Positions 15,629 to 23,597 are shown, counted from the first letter of the stretch. The stretch is DNA of 27,158 nucleotides from Rikenellaceae bacterium (GCA_900771335.1 CAAGNP010000020.1:1-27158), one strand, 5' to 3'. Made by a program: numbers and translations. Notes: generated by a model from the letters alone, not told the origin.

Positions 15629-16300
15629 ATGTTCGTTATGGGAAATGGTTCTGTCGTATCCGGTGCAGGTTCGGATGTGAAGATGTCAAGGGTCTGGTTT
15701 ACAGTGGTGCTGGCGTTTGTCCTGTGGACTGTGATGTTTTCGCCGTGGACAGCCCCTTATGTGAATTTCTGGTGGATGATGACCGGATCGGCGTGTGTGC
15801 TGGCCGGACTATCTGTGATTTTCAATCCCGGGTGGTGGAAGGATCTTCGCTGGAATTTTTCCAATTTGGCCCTTGGGGTGCTGATAGCGGTGGCCCTGTG
15901 GGGGGTATTCTGGATAGGGGACAAAGTCTCTTCCTGGATGTTTGATTTCGCCAGGCCACAGGTGGATACCATATATGGAATGAAGGATGGTGAGTCACCC
16001 TGGCTGCTCACCTTTCTGATGCTATTTCTTATCGGCCCGGCTGAAGAGATTTTCTGGAGGGGGTATATACAGAAAAATATGTCGTCAAGGTGGGGAGCAA
16101 ATGCCGGATTTATAGTGACTACCCTTATATACGCACTTGTGCACGCAGGATCATTCAATTTTATGCTCACAATGGCGGCACTGGTAGCAGGTCTGGCGTG
16201 GGGACTGCTGTACAGACTTTTCCCTGAAAGGTTCCTGGCTATAATCCTCTCGCACGCACTATGGGATGTCGCTGTCTTTATATGGTTTCCAATATTATAA
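15629..16300 (+). CDS. CPBP family intramembrane metalloprotease
   Basis: A 223-aa membrane protein with the CPBP (Rce1/Abi type) motifs: E139-E140-xxx-R144 (EEIFWRG), a His at 172 in ALVHAG, and H209-xxx-D213 (SHALWDV). About six hydrophobic spans flank these. Members cleave prenylated or other substrates within membranes; bacterial ones act in immunity, maturation or unknown roles. The N-terminal 19 residues are polar and could be bypassed by a start at MSRVWF (residue 19). It begins 3 bp after the prenyltransferase stop. A CPBP protease next to a prenyltransferase is suggestive, yet nothing shows a shared substrate. Confidence 0.85.
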   Translation: MFVMGNGSVVSGAGSDVKMSRVWFTVVLAFVLWTVMFSPWTAPYVNFWWMMTGSACVLAGLSVIFNPGWWKDLRWNFSNLALGVLIAVALWGVFWIGDKVSSWMFDFARPQVDTIYGMKDGESPWLLTFLMLFLIGPAEEIFWRGYIQKNMSSRWGANAGFIVTTLIYALVHAGSFNFMLTMAALVAGLAWGLLYRLFPERFLAIILSHALWDVAVFIWFPIL

Positions 16301-16312
16301 ATATCTTTGAAT

Positions 16313-17227
16313 ATGGATTACAATAAGATTCTTTCTGATATATACGATGAGATAAGTCCTTTAGCCGGAAAAGGGAAGCAGGCTGATTATATTCCTGAGT
16401 TGGCGAAGGTGGATCCTGACCAGTTCGGGATGTCATTGGAGACCATCTCAGCAGAGAAGTACTCTATAGGAGATGCGGATGTCAGGTTCTCGATACAGTC
16501 GATATCCAAAGTCTTCTCACTGGCCTTGTGTTTCAGTGTGGTGGGTGATGAACTGTGGAAGAGGGTGGGGAAAGAGCCCTCAGGTGCCGCATTCAACTCA
16601 CTTATCCAGCTTGAGATAGAGAAGGGTATCCCACGCAACCCTTTCATAAATTCCGGAAACCTTGTTGTGGCCGACATACTCCTTTCCAAACTGGAAAATC
16701 CCGAAGAGAAATTTATCTCTTTTGTCAGGGGACTGGCCCAGGATGATGAGATAGATTATTGCATGAGGGTTGCCTATTCCGAAAGGGAGAAGAGCTATCT
16801 GAATGCAGCAATCGTCAATATTCTCAAATATTATGGCAATATCGAGAACGACATAGAGCGTGTCCTCCATTTCTATTTTATGATGTGTTCGGTAGAGATG
16901 AGTTGTGCCGAATTGGCCCGGGCCTTTATCCCTTTTGCAAATCATAAAGAGCCGTTTGAATATGCAGGGGTGACACTTACCTCATCCCAGATCAAGAGGA
17001 TGAACGCCATAATGCAGACCTGTGGATTCTATGATGAGGCGGGAGAGTTTTCATTCCTCGTGGGACTTCCCGGGAAGAGTGGAGTGGGGGGAGGTATAGC
17101 CGCCATCCATCCTATGAGATACTCTGTAGCGGTGTGGAGCCCGCGCCTTAACGAAAAAGGGAATTCCATCATGGGGATGAAAGCATTGGAGCTTCTCACT
17201 ACCAAAACAGAAGAGTCAATATTCTAG
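16313..17227 (+). CDS. glsA: Glutaminase A
   Basis: A 304-aa serine-dependent beta-lactamase-like glutaminase converting L-glutamine to L-glutamate and ammonia in the cytoplasm. The start is the ATG at 16313; a TTG two codons upstream was rejected. The catalytic S63-x-x-K66 pair lies in SIQSISKVF, and the conserved PFINSGN, an AYSEREKSYLNAA segment and the C-terminal GKSGVGGGI loop are present, at the normal family length. It closes the four-gene operon, 12 bp behind the CPBP gene. Glutaminases of this type often support acid resistance through ammonia release; no decarboxylase or antiporter is adjacent here, so that role is not supported by the context. Confidence 0.93.
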   Translation: MDYNKILSDIYDEISPLAGKGKQADYIPELAKVDPDQFGMSLETISAEKYSIGDADVRFSIQSISKVFSLALCFSVVGDELWKRVGKEPSGAAFNSLIQLEIEKGIPRNPFINSGNLVVADILLSKLENPEEKFISFVRGLAQDDEIDYCMRVAYSEREKSYLNAAIVNILKYYGNIENDIERVLHFYFMMCSVEMSCAELARAFIPFANHKEPFEYAGVTLTSSQIKRMNAIMQTCGFYDEAGEFSFLVGLPGKSGVGGGIAAIHPMRYSVAVWSPRLNEKGNSIMGMKALELLTTKTEESIF

Positions 17228-17239
17228 TGGACAGAATTA

Positions 17240-17806
17240 CCCATTCTTTAAGACAATATATTGAAGGGAGATTATTCCCAGATACGATACCTTCGATAAG
17301 ACTCATCGGAGGGATCATGTAGAGACCGTCATAGACTAGGGATTGAAGCTTTTTGCCCATTACGATGTGGATCCCAATATTATCTATGCTGCCGCCGCTT
17401 ATCACGACACCGGGCTTGTGGAGGGGCGCGATGTGCACCATATGGCCTCCGGCCGTATTATCCGAGAAGATACCCACCTGAAGTAATGGTTTTCCGATGA
17501 TGAGATAGAGACCATTGCGCAAGCTGCATAGGATCATAGGGCCTCGAACCGACAAGGGCCCCCGCACCATTTATGGCTCCATTCTCGCAATAATCCGCCG
17601 CACCATCCAGTACGGCATTTCAAACTATCCTGAACTTGATATGGAGGGGCATTGGGAGAGGACTGTGGAACACCTTCTCGAAAAGTATGCTGAGGGCAGA
17701 GGGTTGTGCCGAGTATTTCCTCAACGGCCCTATCGGAAACCACCACATCATATTCTGTGGAGATTATAACGAACTGTTCAAGGCGTTTGTATCTGTGGTG
17801 CTGTAG
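17240..17806 (+). pseudogene. Decayed HD-domain gene fused to the 3' end of a second fucose-isomerase-like gene
   Basis: Bases about 17250-17700 align with the whole HD-domain protein: THRRDHVETVI, AHYDVDPNIIYAAAAYHDTG, HHMASGRIIRED, ETIAQAA, then PRTIYGSIL and IRRTIQYGISNYPELDMEGH. Damage is plain: stops at the positions of TAG (after VETVID), TAA (after REDTHLK) and TAG (after AQAA), a frameshift in the run of Cs near 17561, and loss of about ten codons (EADRVIDPLK). At about 17696 the frame turns into AEGCAEYFLNGPIGNHHIIF, which is the C-terminus of the fucose-isomerase-like protein at 13560-14729, ending in a TAG at 17804-17806. A deletion therefore joined two neighbouring genes before or during decay. 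No product is expected. Confidence 0.85.
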
Positions 17807-17819
17807 TACGTTCCGTTGC

Positions 17820-18725
17820 TTATGGCAGGAATGTTATTCTGCCACCGTTTTCATCAACACTTATCTCAATCTCGCGGCCAAGATATAGGCTCGCATTTGG
17901 GAATTCGTGTCCGCATGGGAAATCGAAAATTACAGGGATATCAAGCTCACGGGTGTAGCTGTGGATAAGGTCGTAAACAGAACATTGCCATTGGTCCTGA
18001 TCTGCGATGTCGGTGAAATAGCCTACTATAATTCCTTTGCATTTGGCCAGTACCCCTGTCTCGCGAAGGTGCCACATCTTGCTGTCAATCTTGTGCATAT
18101 GCTCGTCTATATCCTCGATAAACAGGATTGTGGGCTCATCCCAATTATGCTCAATAGGGGTGGAGAGGAGATTGCGTAGTAGGGTAATGTTGCCACCGAT
18201 AAGGCGGCCACGTCCCTGGCCGTGGTTATTGTATTTGGAGGCAGGAGTGGTGTATCCGGTGGTGTTTCCGAATAGGGCATCTTTCAGTGAGTTCTGTGAG
18301 AAGCCGTCGAAGCCCGGTTCAAATGTCCCTGGCATGGCTCCGTGAATAGACTCAAGACCTAATTTCTGCAGGGCAAAATGGAGTACGGTGATGTCGCTGT
18401 AGCCAATTATCCATTTGGGGTTCTGGCGGAAAATCTCCATGTCAAGATATTTTATAGTGTGCATGGTTCCGTAGCCGCCACGGATTGATACGATAGCCTT
18501 AACCTCCGGGTCGAGGACCATTTTGGTCAGCTCCTTAGCCCTCAGCTCGTGCGGGCCCGCAAAATCGTAATGGATTTTGTCAGCAAGGTGCTCTCCCACC
18601 TTAACTTTGAGACCCCAACTCTCGAACTGCTCTTTCCAGTTGGCTGCAAGCTGTTTGTCTGATGGTGATGATGCTATTGAAATGACGGCGATAGTGTCGC
18701 CCGGCTGAAGGTATTGAGGTCTCAT
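17820..18725 (-). CDS. LD-carboxypeptidase (peptidase family S66)
   Basis: A 301-aa cytoplasmic serine peptidase of the LdcA/MccF family. The nucleophile elbow GYSD places Ser110, with Glu204 in LFIEDIDE and His273 in CGHEFPN completing the Ser-Glu-His triad; the oxyanion-side RGGYGT motif is at 82-87. LdcA members remove the terminal D-Ala from murein tetrapeptides during cell-wall recycling, while MccF members hydrolyse microcin C-type conjugates. The classical context-free call is LdcA-like. It is convergent with the chimeric pseudogene (13 bp apart) and has no partner on its own strand. Its upstream side runs into the 51-bp repeats. Confidence 0.9.
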   Translation of the reverse strand: MRPQYLQPGDTIAVISIASSPSDKQLAANWKEQFESWGLKVKVGEHLADKIHYDFAGPHELRAKELTKMVLDPEVKAIVSIRGGYGTMHTIKYLDMEIFRQNPKWIIGYSDITVLHFALQKLGLESIHGAMPGTFEPGFDGFSQNSLKDALFGNTTGYTTPASKYNNHGQGRGRLIGGNITLLRNLLSTPIEHNWDEPTILFIEDIDEHMHKIDSKMWHLRETGVLAKCKGIIVGYFTDIADQDQWQCSVYDLIHSYTRELDIPVIFDFPCGHEFPNASLYLGREIEISVDENGGRITFLP

Positions 18726-18832
18726 AGGTATTGTGTGTATTTTTCTGTTCTGGGATGTAAAGTTAGTGGAAATTTCCGGTATGATCGTAAAGATTCGAAA
18801 TAATCCTCCCGATACAGCCGGCCAAACCCATC

Positions 18833-19020
18833 CCGCGCACGGTTTTGGTCCAAAATGAACGCGGGAGCAGCTTTTTTCCTGAGCCGCGCACGGTTTTGGC
18901 CCAAAATGAACGCGGGAGCTGCTTTTTTTCTGAGCCGCGCACGGTTTTGGCCAAAAATGAACGCGGGAGCTGCTTTTTTCCTGAGCCGCGCACGAATTTG
19001 ACCGAAAATGAACGCGGGAA
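18833..19020. repeat. 51-bp tandem repeats, three full units and one partial
   Basis: Units start at 18833, 18884, 18935 and 18986 (last unit about 35 bases). Each holds an inverted pair CCGCG ... CGCGG and, inside it, TTTTGG-n-CCAAAA, so every unit can fold. The first three are nearly identical; the fourth has drifted (CGAATTTGACCGAAAA). The minus strand reads an open 17-residue repeat, which is expected of any stop-free 51-bp tandem and is probably not a gene. The array lies between the LD-carboxypeptidase gene and the mobile element. Confidence 0.85.
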
Positions 19021-19045
19021 TTTAAGACTGGGGCTTGCGACTTAG

Positions 19046-19064
19046 CCTCTCCCGTTGGGGGAGG
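19046..19064. repeat. GC-rich hairpin element
   Basis: CCTCTCCC-GTT-GGGGGAGG folds into an 8-bp stem, followed by GTTGGAGGGGGG. It looks like a dispersed intergenic palindrome rather than a terminator since no T-run follows on either strand. Confidence 0.45.
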
Positions 19065-19082
19065 TTGGAGGGGGGTAAAAAG

Positions 19083-19115
19083 AAAAAAGAGTTCAGAAGA
19101 ATCTGAACTCTTTTT
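19083..19115. terminator. Bidirectional intrinsic terminator
   Basis: AAAAAGAGTTCAG (19084-19096) and CTGAACTCTTTTT (19103-19115) form a 13-bp stem with a 6-base loop and carry A/T runs at both ends, so it can work on either strand. No plus-strand gene precedes it closely; it may insulate the mobile element from its left neighbour. Confidence 0.75.
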
Positions 19116-19269
19116 GGGAAGTGCGGGTTATGGGTCCCTACCAAAGAACACCAAACGAGAGTTCAAACTTTTCCCATTTTTCCAAAAGGCTTCCAAGTAC
19201 TTACGTAAGATAAGCGACCGAAAACAAATTTCTCGCTTTGGTAAATTTACGGTAGTTTTTGGAATGATT

Positions 19270-19366
19270 TGTACCTCTCATGTACCTCGCACACGCATTC
19301 CCCATTGCAAAAGGGACATGCAAAGATACAAATTTCCCTTCGCAAAAATGTACCTGTAGTGTACCT
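19270..19366 (+). promoter_or_regulatory. Two pairs of spaced TGTACCT direct repeats upstream of the integrase gene
   Basis: TGTACCT occurs at 19270-19276 and 19281-19287, and again at 19349-19355 and 19360-19366. In both pairs the copies are exactly 11 bp apart, one helical turn, and the pairs are 79 bp apart. Such an arrangement fits binding sites for a dimeric or cooperative protein, for example arm-type sites for the integrase or its HTH partner. Confidence 0.6.
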
Positions 19367-19448
19367 TAACACAGATTTTTGCAACCCATCAAATCGCTAA
19401 CTTACTAGTACATAAATTTTTAGTTTAACAATTAAAACTTTTTGTACT

Positions 19449-20591
19449 ATGTTAACAAAAGTTAAGCTCAGACAGAAGCCACTAGCAGACGGCAAACTGT
19501 CATTGTACTTGGATTTCTATCCTCCTATTGCCGACCCGGTAACAGGCAAAAAGACACGACGGGAATTCCTGCAGCTCCACATCTGGGAGAAGCCCAAAGG
19601 CTCCCTGCAGAGACAGCACAACGCGGACACCCTCTTCGTCGCAGAACAAATCAGGTTCGAGAGAGAAAACGCACTCCTGAAAAGCAACATCTACTCTGAT
19701 CTTGAGAAAGAGCACATCGCCTATCTCGAGAGATCAGAAAAGAAATTCATCGAGTACTACGAAGAAAGCTTCAAGGACAAACCCCTCGCAAACTGGTACC
19801 GCTACAGCGGAGCATTCTACCTTCTCAAGAAATTCTGTCCGAAAGACATCAAGTTCAAAGACATCACCCTCAAATGGTGCGAAAACTTCAGGAACTTCGT
19901 CTTGAGAGCAGACAGCCTCTTCCATGAAGGAAAGACATTGGCACAAACAACCCGCCACAACTACTTCCGCTGCTTCAGGACAATCCTGCTCCAAGCCTTC
20001 AACGAAGGATACCTCAGAGAAAACCTCAACGCCAAACTAGAGTGCATCCCTCGCAAAGACCGCCCGAGACAATTCCTGTCCGTATCAGAACTCAACCAGC
20101 TCATACAGACACCATGCTCTAAAGACAACCTCAAAAGAGCAGCACTGTTCTCGGCACTCACCGGACTCCGCTTCGGAGACATCCAGGCACTCACATGGGA
20201 GAAACTCGAGCACCAGCCGGGCGAAGGCTACTACCTCAACTTCACAATGCGAAAAACCGGAGGTATAATGCGACTGCCCATATCGGAACAAGCCGTCGAA
20301 CTGATGGGACGCAGAGGCAAATACGGCGAATACGTATTCCCGAAACTCAGCAGGGATCCACTATACAGAAAAGCCCTCAGAGAATGGGTATATGACGCAG
20401 GAATCCAAAAGCACATCAGCTTCCACTGCTTCCGTCACTCCTTTGCCACCAACCAGCTCACAGCCGGCACTGACATCACAACAGTCAGCAAGATGCTCGG
20501 CCACAGCGACCTCAAGACAACGATGATATATGCAAAAGTCGTTGACAATGTTAAACGAGAAGCGGCAGACCGCGTAAAACTTAAATTCTGA
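19449..20591 (+). CDS. Tyrosine recombinase/integrase
   Basis: A 380-aa phage-type integrase. Residues 1-80 form an arm-DNA-binding domain (LYLDFYPPIADPVTGKKTRR), about 95-200 a SAM-like core-binding domain, and 205-380 the catalytic domain with R241 (TGLRFGDI), K269 (RKTGG), H326-x-x-R329 (HCFRH), H352 (LGHSDLKTT) and nucleophile Y361 (IYAKV). All catalytic residues are present, so it should be active. It would integrate and excise the element around it. The stop overlaps the next gene's ATG by one base (TGATG), so the two are co-translated. The upstream 180 bp carries the paired TGTACCT repeats. Confidence 0.93.
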   Translation: MLTKVKLRQKPLADGKLSLYLDFYPPIADPVTGKKTRREFLQLHIWEKPKGSLQRQHNADTLFVAEQIRFERENALLKSNIYSDLEKEHIAYLERSEKKFIEYYEESFKDKPLANWYRYSGAFYLLKKFCPKDIKFKDITLKWCENFRNFVLRADSLFHEGKTLAQTTRHNYFRCFRTILLQAFNEGYLRENLNAKLECIPRKDRPRQFLSVSELNQLIQTPCSKDNLKRAALFSALTGLRFGDIQALTWEKLEHQPGEGYYLNFTMRKTGGIMRLPISEQAVELMGRRGKYGEYVFPKLSRDPLYRKALREWVYDAGIQKHISFHCFRHSFATNQLTAGTDITTVSKMLGHSDLKTTMIYAKVVDNVKREAADRVKLKF

Positions 20592-21049
20592 TGAAACTTA
20601 TAGAAGACTATCGTAACACACTCGTCAAAATTGACGAAATCGATGAGCTGATAATGGGGATAAGCCACGACGAACTGATCTTCTATAGGAACAAGATACA
20701 GAAACTGATAGACCTTATCGAAAGATACAAGGACATCAGCGTGAGCAAACCAGAAAACCATAAAGACGGAGTATACATTCGAGAAGGGAAATACACCGAC
20801 TTTATAAAAATCATTGCAGCCATGTACGCAGAACACTACTTCGTCAAATCCGACGGATCACCATTCACCAGCCGCAAAGAGCTGCTGGAATACCTATCCT
20901 TAAACATCAAATTCAACATCAAGACCTTCAACAACAACCTCTTCAAATCCAAATTTGCAGGAGACGAATACCTTATGAAACCATTCAAAGAACTTGAAGA
21001 AGCCCTTGAAGCCCTGCTCAACATAGAACGCAAAAGCCACAACAAATGA
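20591..21049 (+). CDS. Hypothetical protein, element cargo
   Basis: A 152-aa protein that I cannot assign. It is mostly helical by composition: an N-terminal amphipathic stretch (YRNTLVKIDEIDELI, IQKLIDLIERYKD), a middle KYTDFIKIIAAMYAEHYFV, and a second half SRKELLEYLSLNIKFNIKTF followed by an acidic helix EELEEALEAL-like end. The pattern of a short DNA-binding-type SRKEL..YLS segment recalls RteC-like regulators that sit beside integrases in Bacteroides elements, but the resemblance is weak. It overlaps the integrase stop by one base, so it probably assists or regulates recombination. Confidence 0.7.
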   Translation: MKLIEDYRNTLVKIDEIDELIMGISHDELIFYRNKIQKLIDLIERYKDISVSKPENHKDGVYIREGKYTDFIKIIAAMYAEHYFVKSDGSPFTSRKELLEYLSLNIKFNIKTFNNNLFKSKFAGDEYLMKPFKELEEALEALLNIERKSHNK

Positions 21050-21119
21050 CAACGGACTTACACGTTCTAGGTAGATTCCGGGTAGACGACTACCTGCAAA
21101 ACACCTGAGCACTCAAAAA

Positions 21120-21164
21120 ATAGTTACTCCTTTGTACCGTAAACCAACGACAGGGAGTAACTAT
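21120..21164 (+). promoter_or_regulatory. Inverted repeat ahead of the HTH gene
   Basis: ATAGTTACTCC (21120-21130) and GGAGTAACTAT (21154-21164) are perfect reverse complements separated by 23 bases that contain TTTGTACC. It lies 21 bp before the HTH gene start. It may be the operator for that regulator or a leader hairpin; there is no T-run behind it, so it is not a normal terminator. A weaker AGGTAG/CTACCT pair lies at about 21070-21096. Confidence 0.55.
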
Positions 21165-21185
21165 CTGTCACAAAAACCAAAAACA

Positions 21186-21530
21186 ATGAACTACGACCTC
21201 ATCACCACCAAAGAATTCGAAGACGGCATGGCCACCATTCTTCAGGAAATCAGCCAGGTTAAATCCATCGTCACAAAACTCCAGGAAAACAACGCCCGAG
21301 ACGAATGGCTCACACTCGAACAACTGATCGAATACCTCCCCGGCAGCGTAAAGCCACGCACGGTCTATGACTGGGTCCACAAACGAGAAATCCCATTCCA
21401 CAAACGCCGTAACGCCCTATTCTTCCTCAAGAGCGAAATAGACGCATGGACCCAGATCAAGAAGACAAAGAAACTTAACAAAGAACAGCTATTCAAAGGA
21501 GTGACAGATGAAAACAGAATCATCAAATAG
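21186..21530 (+). CDS. Helix-turn-helix DNA-binding protein (excisionase-like)
   Basis: A 114-aa protein started at ATG 21186; the earlier TTG at 21132 falls inside the inverted repeat region and is rejected. The C-terminal half, WLTLEQLIEYLPGSVKPRTV followed by YDWVHKREIPFHKR and FFLKSEIDAW, is the MerR/excisionase-type winged HTH common in Bacteroidota mobile elements. The first 40 residues form a coiled-coil-like helix (ILQEISQVKSIVTKLQEN), likely for dimerisation. The probable role is recombination directionality factor or regulator of the replication genes. Its end overlaps the next gene by 23 bases, and an AAGGAG sequence within its 3' end serves as that gene's ribosome site. Confidence 0.85.
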   Translation: MNYDLITTKEFEDGMATILQEISQVKSIVTKLQENNARDEWLTLEQLIEYLPGSVKPRTVYDWVHKREIPFHKRRNALFFLKSEIDAWTQIKKTKKLNKEQLFKGVTDENRIIK

Positions 21531-22602
21531 ACACGCCAACCCACTCGAAGCCATCCGCTCCGAATTCGAGACCATCCCCGACACCACAGACATCGGAATG
21601 CTCTCCATCAAGTCCGCCAACAGAACACTGGAAGACGCCGCCCGAAGACCGGATCCGGAACAACTGTATCTGGAACTCTGGTACGAAGGAGAAGTATGCT
21701 GCCTCTTTGCAGACTCCAACCTCGGAAAATCCATCTTCGCAGTCCAGATGGCCGACACCATATCCCAGACCAGGAGAGTCCTCTACGTCGACTGCGAACT
21801 CTCAGACAAACAATTCCAGCTCAGATACACAGACAAAGAAACCGGCCAACGCCACCTCTTCCCCGACAACCTCTTCCGCGCAGAAATCAACCCCTGTGCA
21901 ATAGGAGTCGAACGCTACGAAGAAAACATCATCAAAGACATCGAAATGGCAGCAATCAGAACAGCCACCGACGTCATCATCATAGACAACCTCACCTACC
22001 TCTGCAACTCATCAGACAAAGGCGTAGACGCCGGACTCTTCATGATGAACCTCATGAACCTCAAAAAGAAATACGGCTGGTCGCTCCTGATCATAGCCCA
22101 CACCCCCAAACGCTCACTCATGAGCCCCATTACCCAAAACGACCTCGCCGGATCCAAGAAACTCTACAACTTCTTCGACAGCGTATTCGCCATCGGCCAA
22201 AGCGCCAAAGACAAACGCCTCCGCTACGTCAAACAAGTCAAAGTCCGAGCAGGAGCCTTCAAATACGACTCCTCCAACGTCATAGTCTATGAAATCGAAA
22301 AAATGGGAGACTTCCTCGGCTTCGAATTCAAAGAATTCGCCACAGAAGCAGACCACCTCAAACAAAGAACAGAAAACGAACTCACCCAGCAAGAACTCAA
22401 CGTCCTCAACCTCCACAAACAAGGATTCTCATACAGAAACATAGCAGAAAGAATAGGAATCAGCAAATCCACAGTAAGCAACATCGTCAAAAAGCACCTG
22501 TCCAAAACTGTCCAAGCGTCCAACGACGATGGACACGTGGACACCGATGGACAGCTTGACATCGACTGGATAGAAGATGAAAACACCGACGAAGAACTAT
22601 AA
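21508..22602 (+). CDS. RecA-like AAA ATPase, replicative helicase (RepA type)
   Basis: A 364-aa protein with Walker A ADSNLGKS (68-75), a DCELSD segment near 95, Walker B VIIIDNLTYL (Asp160) and LLIIAHTPKR (H198) as the sensor strand, the RepA/DnaB-like RecA fold used by element-encoded helicases. The first Walker A residue is Ala rather than Gly. At 308-330 a YRNIAERIGISKSTVSNIVK helix-turn-helix of the sigma/LuxR type is appended, an uncommon combination that may target it to an origin or let it regulate transcription. The tail is acidic. An AAGGAG ribosome site precedes the ATG. The primase gene follows after 11 bp, so the pair probably forms the element's replication module. Confidence 0.85.
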   Translation: MKTESSNRHANPLEAIRSEFETIPDTTDIGMLSIKSANRTLEDAARRPDPEQLYLELWYEGEVCCLFADSNLGKSIFAVQMADTISQTRRVLYVDCELSDKQFQLRYTDKETGQRHLFPDNLFRAEINPCAIGVERYEENIIKDIEMAAIRTATDVIIIDNLTYLCNSSDKGVDAGLFMMNLMNLKKKYGWSLLIIAHTPKRSLMSPITQNDLAGSKKLYNFFDSVFAIGQSAKDKRLRYVKQVKVRAGAFKYDSSNVIVYEIEKMGDFLGFEFKEFATEADHLKQRTENELTQQELNVLNLHKQGFSYRNIAERIGISKSTVSNIVKKHLSKTVQASNDDGHVDTDGQLDIDWIEDENTDEEL

Positions 22603-22613
22603 ACCCATAAACA

Positions 22614-23597
22614 ATGAGCAGATACCACCTCCAGAAATACGCAGGAATATCATCCCGTCACACCTGCCCAGCTTGCGAACGCCCCCGCTGTTTCACACTC
22701 TACATCGATGACAACGGCAACATCCTTCATCCCACCGTCGGCCGCTGCGACCACGAATCCTCCTGCGGCTACCACCGCACCCCACGCCAATACTTCCACG
22801 ATCATCCGGAACATCGCCACTTTGTCATTCCGAGCAAGCGCAGCGAGTCGAGGCAATCGACTAAGTCGCTTGAGCATCAGCGAAAGAATCTCCTCCACTA
22901 TCGTCATGCCCGACCCGATCGGGCATCCCCAGGCATCATCCCTCAGAACCTCATCCCACCACCTTCAAGAAGCAACCACCTCATCACCTACCTAAAGACC
23001 ATGATCCCATCCTCAGCCATAGACCGTATCATCGCAGACTACCGCCTTGCCTCCACCCCGGACCAGGCAATCATCTTCCTGCAGATAGACCAGGACAACC
23101 AATGCTGCACAGGAAAGATCATGCAATACAACCCGACAACAGGCCATAGAATCAAAGACCCCGACAAACCAGGCAGAATTAACTGGCTCCACTCAATACT
23201 CAAGAGAAGAAAACAACTTCCCCCGGACTGGCAACTCACCCAATGCCTCTTCGGAGAACACCTCCTGCCCCAGCACCAGGATAAAACCGTCGCCCTCGTA
23301 GAATCAGAAAAGACCGCCATCATCTGCGCAGCCCTCATGCCCCAATACCTATGGCTCGCTACCGGAGGCAAATCCGGACTCACATCAGAACGCCTCAACT
23401 CCCTCAAAAGAAGAAAGATCATCGTCTTCCCCGACATCGACGCCTTCAAAGACTGGCAGCAGAAGATCTTCACCTTCCCACACCTCGACATCCGCATCTC
23501 CCGCCTCCTCGAAGACAACGCCACCCCAGCCGATCGAGCAGCCCACATCGACCTCGCCGACTGGATTCTGAAATATCTTGAAACCGACAACAATTAG
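22614..23597 (+). CDS. Zinc-finger/Toprim primase-like protein (DUF6371 type)
   Basis: A 327-aa protein. Residues 18-51 make a zinc ribbon (C18-PA-C21 ... C45-x5-C51, with GRCDHESSCGYH), and about 215-300 a Toprim-like domain with the acidic LVESEKTA motif and VFPDIDAFKDW. This is the layout of CHC2-type primases in Bacteroidota elements (DUF6371). It would prime element replication together with the helicase ahead of it. Between the two domains residues 71-106 are encoded by two REP-like repeats (22824-22853 and 22903-22929) that keep the frame open; this basic, unstructured stretch is not part of the family fold. Confidence 0.8.
   Translation: MSRYHLQKYAGISSRHTCPACERPRCFTLYIDDNGNILHPTVGRCDHESSCGYHRTPRQYFHDHPEHRHFVIPSKRSESRQSTKSLEHQRKNLLHYRHARPDRASPGIIPQNLIPPPSRSNHLITYLKTMIPSSAIDRIIADYRLASTPDQAIIFLQIDQDNQCCTGKIMQYNPTTGHRIKDPDKPGRINWLHSILKRRKQLPPDWQLTQCLFGEHLLPQHQDKTVALVESEKTAIICAALMPQYLWLATGGKSGLTSERLNSLKRRKIIVFPDIDAFKDWQQKIFTFPHLDIRISRLLEDNATPADRAAHIDLADWILKYLETDNN
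22824..22853 (+). repeat. Dispersed repeat fragment within the primase gene
   Basis: GTCATTCCGAGCAAGCGCAG followed by CGAGTCGAGG resembles the 'GTCATTCCGAGC...GCGAGGAATC' intergenic repeat seen in many bacterial genomes. Here it is read in frame as VIPSKRSESR. Confidence 0.6.
22903..22929 (+). repeat. REP-like palindrome within the primase gene
   Basis: GTCATGCCCGACCCGATCGG followed by GCATCCC. ATGCCCGA (22906-22913) pairs with TCGGGCAT (22919-22926). It is read in frame as RHARPDRASP. A relative with the same layout lies in the amidase gene. Confidence 0.7.

Noticed and set aside
18833..19020. CRISPR array
   Set aside because: The repeats are directly adjacent 51-bp units with no unique spacers between them and no cas genes nearby.
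18845..19045. Small repeat protein encoded by the 51-bp array on either strand
   Set aside because: Any stop-free tandem of a length divisible by three stays open in some frame; no start signal or downstream non-repeat domain supports translation.
19449..20591. The element's integrase as the recombinase that flips 2585-3242
   Set aside because: It belongs to the right superfamily, but it lies 16 kb away inside a separate element, and its region shows no copy of the 15-bp repeat. There is no positive evidence for a link.
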